From Ectobius pallidus (Eukaryota > Arthropoda > Insecta > Blattodea > Ectobiidae): a DNA stretch of 64,000 nucleotides. Within the stretch, counting starts at the first letter, position 1, and the number at the start of each line of letters is the position of its first letter. This document shows positions 25,339 through 35,320 of this stretch, piece by piece. The stretch covers positions 155,360,532-155,424,531 of the forward strand of contig CAXKWD010000001.1 in the NCBI GenBank assembly GCA_964059195.1. Reading direction: 5' to 3'. The position numbers and the translations under genes are program-made. A model generated the notes under the pieces. That model did no database searches, was not told the DNA's origin, and was given only the letters and a program-made list of their open reading frames with translations.

Positions 25339-25768
25339 CAGGTCAGGATTATCCAACTGGCAGCCCTTGGAAGTTATTGTGGCCCGCGGAACAAAAAAGA
25401 AGAAAAATATAATTATAAATATTATAGCATGAAGTTAAAATAGCACGTGTTACCATAAGCATAAGTAATAATTAAGGAAAAATTTAAAAAATAAGTAGGC
25501 ACATTTTCCATAATTTTAACAGTTGTGAAGTGAGATGTGATTTTCTTAATTTTGTGATAATATTTAAATGATTATTGAAGAATTTTCTTCAAGATTTTCT
25601 GATTTTGAAAAACGCAAAGCACAAACTGTCTCTTCATAATGATCCCTTGAAAGTGAACATCGAGTATGAACTCTCAAAGTTTCTACTTGAACTATGCGAT
25701 TTTCAAGCTGATACATCTCTTCGAAACAGAACAGAAAACGAGATAACTATCCAGACATCTTTCAGTTA
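25339..25768 (+). mobile_element. hAT transposon remnant (left end plus coding fragment)
   Basis: The left end at 25339 (AGGTCAGGATTATCCAACTG, then GGCAGCCC and TGGCCCGCGG) resembles ends of animal hAT elements whose first 50 bp read CAGG...CAAC...GGCCCGCGG. A transposase fragment follows 180 bp later. No right end was found within the next kilobase, so the element is truncated or internally collapsed. Confidence 0.55.
25568..25768 (+). pseudogene. hAT transposase fragment, frameshifted
   Basis: The frame from 25568 reads IIEEFSSRFSDFEKRKAQ and then meets two stops. The next frame continues with LSLHNDPLKVNIEYELSKFL and then LELCDFQADTSLRNR. The order F-x-x-R-F-S-D-F, then L-x-x-x-P-L-x-V, then L-x-L-E-L-C-D-F-Q-A-D matches the C-terminal part of the SCAND3/GTF2IRD2/ZBED-type hAT transposases that I know from animals. 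In those proteins this segment precedes the dimerisation region. A frameshift plus stops prove it inactive. Confidence 0.65.
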
Positions 25769-26664
25769 AGAGATTTTAGTTCTCAGAACACTTCTAAGTA
25801 TGGAATATCACTTTAAAATAAATTTAAATAAAAACTAAAGCAAAATAATTAAAGCATAATACTTTTGTTCAAAAAAGTTTAAATAAAAGTTGACATAAAT
25901 GTATAGTTCATATGAAGATCAGTATGTTAGCTTCGCCTATCTCGAGGAACTACGGTGAGTTATGAATTATTGAAATTCTAAGAGCGGGTGCGTTTTGTGT
26001 AATATGAACACATGGAACTGTAGACCATGTCAACTACACCTCCATACCTGCGGCGATGCGGGAATTATAACAGACATTGTATGAAAATTATACGCCGGCA
26101 TGCTGCATTATGCCAACCGTAATAATTAAGAAGACAAAGCTACAGTGCTCCTGCGAGAAAATTAAAAAATAAACAAAGAGGAAACTTAGCAAGAATGGAA
26201 GTAGTAGTGTAACAAAATGTGAATTTTATTTCTTACCTGAGGTCAAGAGTAAAATGAAACAATAATTACGTAATAAAATCACATAGATGAAAACTAACAG
26301 GAAGAAAGGGAGGAAGTAAAGATTAATGTGTGAAATAAACGGGGAGAAAAGGATTGGACAAGGATGTATGGGCGTCACAAAGACGGTCACATTATACATA
26401 CATGGAAAAATAGAACGTGTGTATGTGTGTATGTGTGTATCTTGGAGAGATAAGAGTGAGAGTGATAGAGAGAAAAAGAGAGAGAGAGGAATGAGGAGTC
26501 TTGAAGAAGAGAAAGGAAGTTACTATAAATAGAAAGAAGGCTAAAAAGGAAGATCAATGAAGAAAAATATGGAATAAGCTGTTTCAAAAATTAATATGTA
26601 AATACAATAGTAATGGAAGTAAAGTAAAGAAAATCACGGTTTTCATTAAATTATTATTTCAGAA
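25769..26664. other. AT-rich spacer with a purine-rich tract
   Basis: No gene seen. A (GA)-rich low-complexity run lies at about 26445-26520, and a diverged copy of the 25040 repeat at 25952-26035. Confidence 0.45.
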
Positions 26665-27282
26665 CTAGCATGTGCCCGCGGCTTCGCCCGCAATAATTAT
26701 TTCAAAAATTAAAAATTAAGAGCATAATAGTTAAATCATTATATTTATTAACACCTAAATCACGTGGACTACATACCACGATTAGATAGCGTCGCCCTGT
26801 AAAAGCGACCTCAGATTCGATTTCCTTTGCCCAGAATACCCCTGTACAGTGAGTTTCGTCCAAATCGAACACTGTTTGACCATATTTAGGCCTATCCCTC
26901 TTCCGTGTAGGTTGAAAATTTCATATGTCTACGGGCCTTGACATTCTAAACAAATGAATCGACCAGCGTGAGCTTACAACAATCTAGCGATCGCGATGCT
27001 TTTATTACCACGGTATGACAAAAATAGCCAAAGCCAACTGCAATTGATTTGACATTGAAATGTATTACTGAAATCTGATGCTTCGACAGCGCTAAAATCA
27101 CGTTTTCTGCCAGTTTTTCACTCACAACTCGCGAACGAAAGCTAAAATTAAAAATCCGGCTTCGATGCGCATTCGCCCACCTTTCAGCCCATCTATGTTT
27201 AAAATTTCAGATATCTGCGTTCAGTAGATTTCGATGGGCATCGTGGACAGACAGACAAACACGTCCTTTTATTATTTTAAGA
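26665..27282 (+). mobile_element. Repeat P, full-length copy P1 (retroposon-like)
   Basis: The 618-bp unit starts CTAGCATGTGCCCGCGGCTT and ends GACAGACAGACAAACACGTC followed by TTTTATTATTTTAAGATA. It is nearly identical to 44889-45506. The 5' CCCGCGGCTTCGCCCGC motif and the 3' end (AAAATTTCAGATATCTGCG, GTTCAGTAGATTTCG, then GACAGACAGA) are of the kind seen in small retroposons that share 3' ends with RTE-type LINEs in insects. That class assignment is from memory. No protein is encoded. Confidence 0.75.
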
Positions 27283-27520
27283 TAGCATGTGCCCGCGGCT
27301 TCGCCCGCGATAATTATTTCAAAAATTAAAAATTAAGAGCATAATAGTTAAATCATTATATTAACACCTAAATCATGTGGACTATATATCACGATTAGAT
27401 AGCGTCACCTGGTAAAAGCGACCTCAGATTCGAGTTCCTTGGCCCAGAAAACCCCTGTATAGTGAGTTTCGTCCAAATCGAACAACGTTTGACCATATTT
27501 AGGCTAATATTGATTATCCC
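27283..27520 (+). mobile_element. Repeat P, 5' half copy P2
   Basis: It begins with the same GCATGTGCCCGCGG head directly at the end of P1, and runs into a long (TAA)n tract in place of its 3' half. The same P-P' head-to-tail arrangement occurs at 44889-45804, so the two loci share a common structure and not two chance insertions. Confidence 0.75.

Positions 27521-27603
<83 letters not shown>
27521..27603. repeat. (TAA)n microsatellite, about 27 units
   Basis: Uninterrupted TAA repeats between the 5' half of repeat P and the left end of element X1. In the sister locus at 45745-45804 the same tract lies inside an otherwise complete P copy. Confidence 0.95.
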
Positions 27604-27605
<2 letters not shown>

Positions 27606-28488
27606 TCTGGTAAACTGATGTAAAAAAGTGCCAGTATGTTTTTGTTTAATCAGTTATGACTGCAATTATGATATGCAGAATATGTTTTTTTTTTTTAAAT
27701 TGATTTCCAAGTTAAGCTCCAGATTTATTCATTAAGCAGGGCTTACGGAAGAAGAAAGGTCTACCATCTCGGCCACCTGGGTCATTTTAACGGTCTAGTT
27801 GGATAAGCGCATGTAAAACAATAGTGTTTTTTGTCATAGCTACCTGTATTTTAATTTCCAAGGCCTTATAAGATCACAGTAAAACAATAGGCTATGTTGC
27901 CAAGATAACTGATTTTCATTTTTTTTATAAATTCTTTCGAATACGTATATTGCCATAAAATAGGCACTAAATTAAGCTTTACTCCGAAACAGATCAACCG
28001 ATTTTATCCATTATGAATAGACGTCTTCCCATGGACATTGTAAATGTGTATACCAAGTTTCATAAAAATCCGGTAAAGCGTATTTGAGTTACCGCGTCTT
28101 TAAAATATACACTAAATTGGGTTTTACTCCGGTACCGGTCAACAGATTAGGTTCAAATTCAATAGGGCACTTCTCATGGACCGCACAAATGGGTATACCA
28201 AGTTTCATGAAAATCCGTTACAGCGTATTTGAGTGATGGCGCCTTTCTCATAGAAATAAGCACTAAATTGGGCATTACTCCGGTACCGGTGAACCGATTT
28301 GGTTCAATATCAATAGAGTTCTTCCCATCGACATTATGAATGTTTATACCAAGTTTCATGAAAATCCGAAAAAGCGTATTTGAGTTATGGTGCGCACGGA
28401 CAGACGGACGGACAGACAGACAGACAGACGGACAGACATTTTTTCGTCCCCCACACAATCTCATAAAGTACCATACTGGCACTTAATA
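27602..28488. mobile_element. Element X1, unclassified, with internal about 150-bp tandem repeats
   Basis: It is homologous end to end with 42657-44483. Both copies have the inverted pair AGTGCCAGTATG (27627-27638 here) and CATACTGGCACT (28472-28483). Inside, three units of 145-151 bp repeat (each with ACTAAATTGGG, ACTCCGGTACCGGT, AAGTTTCATGAAAATCCG and GCGTATTTGAGTT), against five units in X2. A GACAGACGG-rich segment precedes the right end. Relative to X2 this copy lacks about 170 bp that includes a tRNA-like box. The 102-codon frame on the minus strand is a by-product of the repeats. Class unknown. Confidence 0.75.
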
Positions 28489-28526
28489 AAACTGTTTTAT
28501 TTAGAACATTTAGGTACACCTTCTAG

Positions 28527-28733
28527 CTACTTCTCTACATACTTGCGCTCCGATTGAGACATTTGTCGTAGCGTGTACCAACTTTCCAATACCCTGTTCA
28601 TAGAAGCTGCCTCCAGCCTATTGAGAAGGGTCTTCATGACATTTTGAATTGTTTTGAAATTCATCTTGGTGTGGAAGCGCTGTCCTGCCAGATCTTTCTT
28701 CAGCAGCCGAAAAAGATGAAAGTCAATCGGCAC
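28527..28733 (-). pseudogene. mariner transposase, C-terminal fragment
   Basis: The frame reads PIDFHLFRLLKKDLAGQRF near its start and ends in RQMSQSERKYVEK before a stop. The D-F-H-L-F motif is the third catalytic aspartate region of DD34D mariner transposases, and the E-x-x-Y-V-E-K end matches their C-terminus. The frame is open for 68 codons, but everything upstream is missing at the junction near 28740. Confidence 0.85.
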
Positions 28734-28742
28734 GGGAACGAG

Positions 28743-29013
28743 TTTTTGAAATCCATCGTGACAGGGGATGAAACGTAGATTAGTTACGACAATCCAGAAT
28801 CAAAAGAACAATACAAGCAATGGACGCACATCGATTTTCCGAACAAACCAAAGATCTGGCTTCCACACCAACGAAGAATTTCAAAACACTTCGAAATGCA
28901 GTGAAGACCCTTCTCAATACGTTGGCGAGGGTATTATAAAGTTGCACCACGCTTCGACAAATGTCTCAATCGGAGCGCAACTATGTACAGAAGTAGCTAG
29001 AAGGTGTACCTAA
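28743..29013 (+). pseudogene. mariner transposase, internal fragment with deletion
   Basis: The frame from 28743 reads FLKSIVTGDET, a stop (TAG, 28776-28778, where mariners have W), then ISYDNPESKEQYKQW. V-T-G-D-E-T-W is the first catalytic aspartate motif (codon 28767-28769) and Y-D-N-P-E-S-K is its usual follower. After THIDFPNKPK the sequence jumps to the C-terminal region, so the block with the second aspartate and most of the third is deleted. Confidence 0.85.
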
Positions 29014-29098
29014 ATATTCCAAATAAATCAGTTTTGATTTTCACTGTGGTTTTCATTTTATGCCCCATCGGACATAGAAAAAAATAGCCAGCCCTCGT

Positions 29099-30534
29099 AT
29101 ATTAGTAAATTTATCTGTTCTCATTTAAAAGATATGATCATTGCAGCCCCTAATCTCGAGCTTTGCTCATCTGGGGGCATGTAAAATGTAAGACTTTGTA
29201 ATGTACGATATTCTTGTTTTTTGTTTTGTATATGTGTTTATTTGGAATTTAATTTGATTTAAATAAAAACTATCGACGACTACAAATTATGGATATTTTA
29301 AATTATTTACCTGTACATAATAATAATTAGCCTACAATAGAAAAGTATCCAGATCAAATGTACATTCTTATAACACCCGAAACGCGCATCAAACAGATCT
29401 CCCAGAACATGGACTAGGCCTATGTAAGACAGTTGCGAATTTTGAATATACTGTCCCGATTTAAAGCCAAATGATGGCTATCTTACAAGTAGGCCTATCC
29501 TTCGGAGAAAAATGTTTGAAATAGATTTTTTTTAGCATAAGTTCTTCTAGTACAAAATTTAAACAAAATAGTTAGAATCGTTTTTAGAGAATTCGCGAAA
29601 AATGGAATTGTCTTCATTCAAAGTGATAAAGAAGGAAGAGAAAAGCCTCTTTTGCCGTTTAAATAAATTATACAAATTGTCTGAGGATGCTGCTTTATTG
29701 GCTTGCCTTCAATCTGTTAAAAATTAATTTAAGTTTGTTGCTATAGAAACATAATGGTTTAATTCTCTGACGAGATGAACTGGCATTCTTAAGTTACTGG
29801 GGAAACGACATGCCAAACATTACGAAGACCACGTATAAAATCATAACATTAAAAATTCTTCTACCAAATGACAAGAGGATGCTGATGGGGCTTAACAAGC
29901 GGCTATAACCTTGCACCTTTTCTCCTACTTCAGGATCAAGTAAGTTTTTCTCACTCACGAATGCATGTGTGAAAACTGTAGAGTTATGACAAACATGATG
30001 TGAATCACTGATTTAACTTTCTCAACCAAAAGCATCGATCATGAAATAATGTTTCTAGCGTCACGTTGCGGTTTTAGTCTATAAGGCTTTGCAATACAAT
30101 GACCTCCCACCCTTAGGTGACGTTTGAAATATAATCATCTATCGAGTCTTGATCTCTTGGTTGTTGTGACCGACATGACTAGCATGTAACAACAGTTCAG
30201 AATTATTCTATAAAACATTATAATAAAATTGAATTGTAGGCCTAAATAGAAGAGGTCAGAGTTCAAGATTAGGAAGAAACCCCTAACGGCATCATTAATA
30301 AACTTCATACAGAGGATTTTAGTATAATACCATATTTAAGTCACCTTATACTCTCTAATGTAATTTACAAATGTTGATATTGAAAAATACGGTGGTAGAA
30401 AGACATAATTGTACATTAAAACCTTCATTTTTTATATAGTACTTAGTTAAATTATACAATTAATAAAAAGTACCTTAAAAACTAAGCCTATTTACAAAAC
30501 TAATACTTTTCATACTAGCCAATAGACCACTTAA

Positions 30535-30536
<2 letters not shown>
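29099..30536. other. AT-rich spacer
   Basis: No gene. A phrase at about 29150-29200 (CTCGAGCTTTGCTCATCTGG, then GGGCATGTAAAATG) reminds me of LINE 3' ends in insects, but it has no partner here and I leave it unnamed. Confidence 0.4.

Positions 30537-30573
<37 letters not shown>
30537..30573. repeat. (ATT)n microsatellite
   Basis: About twelve uninterrupted ATT units. Confidence 0.9.
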
Positions 30574-30575
<2 letters not shown>

Positions 30576-30764
30576 AATATTTTATGTACGTGTCAAAATG
30601 TAAACTCAACTTATGGTATTTTATACCGGTACTTCTAGTTATAATAATTTTGATCGTTCACATAGTTTATTATAATACATTCTTCTTGCAGCCTGGAAGA
30701 CACAAATATGAAGTTAATTAATACTTATAAACAATTTTTATCAATTCCAGGAAATTTCTCCCCG

Positions 30765-30917
30765 ACCAGCCAATAGGAAGAAGCTATAGATGGCAATGTG
30801 TTGCGGTGCCAGTTCCGGCCAGCCAATAGGAAGAAGCTGTAGATGACAGTTTTGTACGGTGCCAGTTCCAGCCAGCCAATAGGAAGAAGCTGTAGATGAC
30901 AGTGCGGTGCGGTGCCA
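30765..30917. repeat. 53-bp tandem repeat, three copies, each with a CCAAT box
   Basis: The unit CCAATAGGAAGAAGCT... begins at 30770, 30823 and 30876, exactly 53 bp apart. Each has GCCAGTTCC and AGATGACAGT in the same place, and it is GC-richer than the surroundings. The CCAAT pentamer falls at the same point of each unit. A 123-codon minus-strand frame across the repeats does not keep a period of three (53 is not a multiple) and is rejected as a gene. Confidence 0.9.
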
Positions 30918-32727
30918 GTTTTAAAGGTAAGCTGTTTTACATGTGTTATTTTATTTTTGACAGTTAACCTACTGCATTTCCCTCTTATGAAAACGATAAC
31001 ACATGCCCTATAGCCAACTCGTTTTGAATAATGAAGACCGACGGAGAAAATATATAATATTTTATGTGTCAGTTTATATACGGTATATATCACCAAAAAT
31101 ACACAGCTGACAGAAAGTAATTATGAACCATATGTGAATTCAATAAAATAAGTACTAGAACAAAAGAAACGTCGAAATTACCGAAATATTCCCATTTATA
31201 CTTTGCTGTCACTATCGCTGTAGTTTAATAACCGTGTATTATAATGAGTAGGATAATATTCTAAACTATTAGTGTTGAGAAACGGTTAATATTGTTGTTT
31301 ATTTATTCATCAGTGGCACTTGTAAAGACTACCACACAAAGAAAGCTATGCTACGCTATGCTATGCTATCATTGGCTGATTTAGGGAGGGGTCGTAGGGC
31401 CCTTGCTATTTATTTTTCATTGATTTTATATTTTTATTCGTTGAAAGTAATTACCTTCCTATCTGTTATTGAGGTGTGTTTACCAACTGTTTTATTTTAT
31501 GCAGTGCTACCATCCAAGCCAATGTTTATAAAAACTGAACTTGCATTTCTGAAGTGTAACTTCATTCAAAATAGGTAGTTTTGCTTATCATGTATTGTAT
31601 TAATGACTATACTGGTATTCATTGGCAAGCATGCAATTGTCACTGTATAATACAGGTTTTTACTAAAATAAAGCAAACACAAATAATATGATAAAAAGTA
31701 AAACGATTTTGCTACTGTAAAAGTACTTCAGTTTTTTTTAACATGTTTAGGTACTTCTAGTTGTAAAATATCCCAATACAATCTACTTTGTAACTTTTCA
31801 GAAAACTAATTTAGCTTGTCCTTCAAAAAATATATGTTATAAAATTAAACTTTAACCACCAACTTTTGAGTGGTAACTTTGTTTAAAAACATCAAGATTT
31901 CTCGAATCCATGTCCTTGTGCCTTACGCCCTTATGGAACTAGGCCCTTCATTTCATTAGATTGATATTGAAAAATCAAACATGTTTTAGAAAATCAGTTT
32001 ATCGTTAGAAAACTAAGAGACATGCGAAGTTATCAAACGAGAAAACAAATAATCTCGTAATAAGAAATATTTTCAGCAACGCCAATACTCACTACATTAC
32101 TTCATACTTCATACTTCATATAATTGCTGATATAATGTATGACGTCATATCATGTATTTTTACAATAAGATTTTTTCTTATATTCACTGAACTGAAAAAT
32201 AAACTCCCAGTATCACTTACTCGAGGTCCATCAACAAGGTGTAATAATTAGAGAAATTTCCAAAAAGCAATATACTTTTTCACTTCTTTCAAATCAAGTC
32301 CTGATAAACATCGAACTAATACTTTTCTTCGTCTTCCACTAATCATTACTGTTCATTACTAACACAAATTTAACAGTAATTCAAATAAATTAAGTACTTC
32401 GGATCATATCTGATAGAACGATGTTCCCACTTCTAGCATTACCACCCAGATCCTCTTAATAATATCAACCTGAGAGATTTGGCTTGAAACCAAACAGAGT
32501 TTATAGATTATTTTGTTGACAGCAGAATGGTGGATCAATTCAAGCGTGATCACAACAACCATTCTGACCGCCGCTGATCTAGACATAAAATGAAAAGGAT
32601 TTGCACGAAATGAATATCAAATTTTATTTCTGAAATGCTTGCCTAACCTATTTGGATCCATTAACCTACTTGTAGGTCCCAGCTTAATAATAATGCTTTA
32701 GGTTTATATAATATGATTTCTTAACAG
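30918..32727. other. AT-rich spacer
   Basis: No gene or transposon recognised. Short local repeats (GCTATGCTAT at 31348, TTCATACTTCATAC at 32101) only. Confidence 0.5.
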
Positions 32728-32797
32728 TGTAGTTATTAATTTCTATCTTTCCCAACGAAGCACCATTGCTGAAGAAGCCGCTCGAAAATACTTGCAG
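32728..32797 (+). CDS. Candidate internal coding exon (unidentified)
   Basis: The last 48 bases read SQRSTIAEEAARKYLQ without a stop and with balanced codon use unlike the AT-rich surroundings. They end in CAG followed by a perfect splice donor, GTGAGT, at 32798-32803. A possible acceptor (TTCTTAACAG) precedes 32728. A second one with a better pyrimidine tract (TTTCTATCTTTCCCAACGAAG) would start the exon at 32761. I do not recognise the protein. A dibasic- and amide-free segment of this kind could belong to any gene. It is the only place in the window where coding character and a strong splice signal coincide, and chance is still a real possibility. Confidence 0.25.
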
Positions 32798-33931
32798 GTG
32801 AGTGAGCAGGAGTGTGAATATGATAAAATTATATTATGAATCAGTGCTCTGTAGATGTAAACTATTGTTTTCTAAACTGTGCATAATAAGGTTTAAAAGT
32901 TTTATTCTCTTTTCATTAATTTTACTTACAATGTGATTGATGTATACATGTATATATGAGCAATTGTGAACTGATTGTGATTTTAACTTATGTACACTAT
33001 AATCAATTTTTAAGGAAAGAAAAAAGAATATTTGAGGTAGTGGAGGATATTATAGATAACATCAATCGGAAAAATGAAACGTAGGCCTATATCCCTGTTT
33101 TCTTTGACGAAGACAGATTTTGAATGTGACAAAATAACGTGAAAAAAACTGCTTAAAATTTAACAGTGATATGTTAGACATTTTTACATCAAATCCAAAC
33201 GATTTTTAAACAGAATTTGTAAACAATTGTTTCTGTCATTTTAAACTTTTTGAACTATATCACAAACTCTGAATGGGTAAAAGGCGGAAATGAGGAAAGT
33301 TGACATTTGTTGGACTTTTGTACTAGACAATTTGTGTATTTTTATGTTGCCAATAATTGTTTAAAACATCGTAATGTTTACATTCACTTATAAAAGTAGG
33401 TAAGCATTATGTAGATTATGTCAGAATGAGATGTTCTGTTGCATAGAAGTTTGAACATTGTCAGTTAACAATAAATTATCATATAAATAGGAAAGTGCAT
33501 TTCTTTCCACACATGTGGGGACGGACGGGATAAAATTCCGCAGTTACATAGAAAAATCCGCAAGAAAGATCGCGGTAATACCATAGACAAATTACGCAAC
33601 AACAAAATTTCAATACCAAAACCCATAGGAAATGTAAAAACAGGAAAGTGAAAGAGGTACCAGTTTCCTTCCACTTTATCCAGGCTTAGAACTGGCTGAT
33701 GATACAAGAAATCAGGTGGGGGTTAAAAATTGTATCCGTGTCTGAGCGTTGGGTATGATTAAAAATGGGTCTTTGTCCAAATTACGACTGGTTGATTTGC
33801 AAGAAATAAGAGAGGGTAAAATTGCGTTTCTCCGTTTCTGGGCATCAATGGTAGTAATAGCTCAATAGTAAATTTCGTTTACTTAAAAATATATTTACAA
33901 GAAACAAATCTGAATACTGCCATTATATGTA
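32798..33931. other. Spacer, nothing recognisable
   Basis: No second exon could be paired with the candidate at 32728-32797. The frame at 33465-33707 (minus) has no visible family features. Confidence 0.45.
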
Positions 33932-34690
33932 CAGTCGGGCAAATAAAAAACGTCGGGCGGTATTTGATTAAGTATCACGAACGAGCATATGCGCATGTAC
34001 AGGAAGACTTAAGGTTAGGTTCACACACGCCTCTTGTCTATCCATGTATTTTTTTGATTATTTAGTCAGTTTTGTTCCAAAACAAACATGTATAGAAGGC
34101 TGTGGCTATATGTCTCACATCCGCCATATTCTTGGTTGCAAATTCTTATAATATTAATAATATTAATAAATTCGCAAGGAATATGATTATTCAAGGAGCA
34201 TTTTTTAAAGATTTTATTTTATAATACCGGTACTTGTAGTGCAAAACCAATAACTTACGTTCAACCAATCTAGCATCGAAATACGCGGCTGGCCAGATCC
34301 ACGATTCCTAATAAAACTTCCGGTCGCATTAAGAAATTTGGTCTTTAAGAAATATGGAACCTTCTCGATGCTTCAGAGGCCGAAAAATGCAGGTCAGTTA
34401 CAGCCCTAACTACACTTTCTTTCAAGCTAGCATTTGTAGGCTTATGTGGCGCGATGACACATAGCAAAATGAATTATGACAATACATTAAGTTGAATATC
34501 GTGTGTTGCGCTTTCCGCGTAGTTCATTTTTTTCCCTCGTCGTTCATTTTTTTCCCTCCTGTCGCATGGCCTCATATGTTCCGAGAATGTCCTGTATTTT
34601 ATGTTTTTTTATAGGAAACTTGTGAACTAATGCGTTAAAACTTCAATTTTAACTGCATACGAGTCCCGACGTTTTTTATTTGACCGACTG
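33932..34690. mobile_element. Tc1/mariner-type non-autonomous element, TA target
   Basis: The terminal inverted repeats are 26 bp with one mismatch, at 33932-33957 and 34665-34690. They begin CAGTCGG(G/T)CAAATAAAAA and end in CGTCGGG. Both ends abut TA (33930-33931 and 34691-34692). The 759-bp interior shows no transposase frame. It contains a doubled GTTCATTTTTTTCCCTC. TA duplication and CAGT-type ends fit the Tc1/mariner superfamily. Confidence 0.85.
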
Positions 34691-35320
34691 TACACTCACC
34701 CCTTACTGTAACTATAACCATTGAAGTCTTCCTCTTTTCGGATACACAATTTTTCACTTCCATTACGACAAGGAGGCTGCAAATAAAGAAATAAATAACC
34801 AACTTTTAAGCGTCTTGTGCAGTATTTACCTATGTGGTTAGACGAAACCAATTTTTTGGTGCGGAATTTGTCTTGCCCGGTGGGAAGGTCTGCACTTTTC
34901 TGTTCAATTATGAGAAGGCTCATTTAATTAAATTATATGCATAAGAAATGTTTTAAATATTCTATTTATATAGTGGATTCAAATGGATTAAGGACAGGAT
35001 ATTAGATAACTGCTATCAAGAGTGTGTATGTGTATGTGTGTTTCTGTAATTACCAAAATTAAAAGCATATATATATATAAACATACTATTCCATTTATTA
35101 TTATGGAACTAGGATTCGAAGAAAGAAGATAACTGTTTTATCGCAGTTTGGGACCTAAAGATAAATAAGAAGAAACAAACAACATAAAGTAAGACGTTCA
35201 AGACATCAGCATACATGGAACGGCCTTAGGCTTAACATAGAAATAAGTTCAACAACTTGGTCATATTATGGATTACATCTACTTAACTAATGAGTTACTT
35301 TATGGAACCAAAGAACTTTT
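34691..35320. other. AT-rich spacer before the minisatellite
   Basis: Short TG and AT microsatellite runs at 35020-35080. No gene. Confidence 0.5.

Larger units (their letters stand above)
28489..29098. mobile_element. mariner transposon fossil, two inverted halves
   Basis: Two pieces of the same mariner lie head to head. The 3' part of the transposase gene plus 3' flank reads on the minus strand at 28489-28740. A second, internally deleted copy reads on the plus strand at 28743-29098. It ends in a typical mariner terminal repeat (CCAGCCCTCGTA, the complement of TACGAGGGCTGG) abutting TA. The two 3' ends match closely (CTAGAAGGTGTACCTAAAT), so the region forms an imperfect palindrome. Confidence 0.8.

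Noticed and set aside
28174..28482. 102-codon minus-strand frame, and the similar 134-codon frame at 44065-44469
   Set aside because: Their similarity to each other comes from being the same repeat (X); the frames differ in extent and are interrupted in the other units.
30725..31096. 123-codon minus-strand frame
   Set aside because: It crosses a 53-bp tandem repeat, which shifts frame at each unit, so the repeated DNA does not give a repeated protein.
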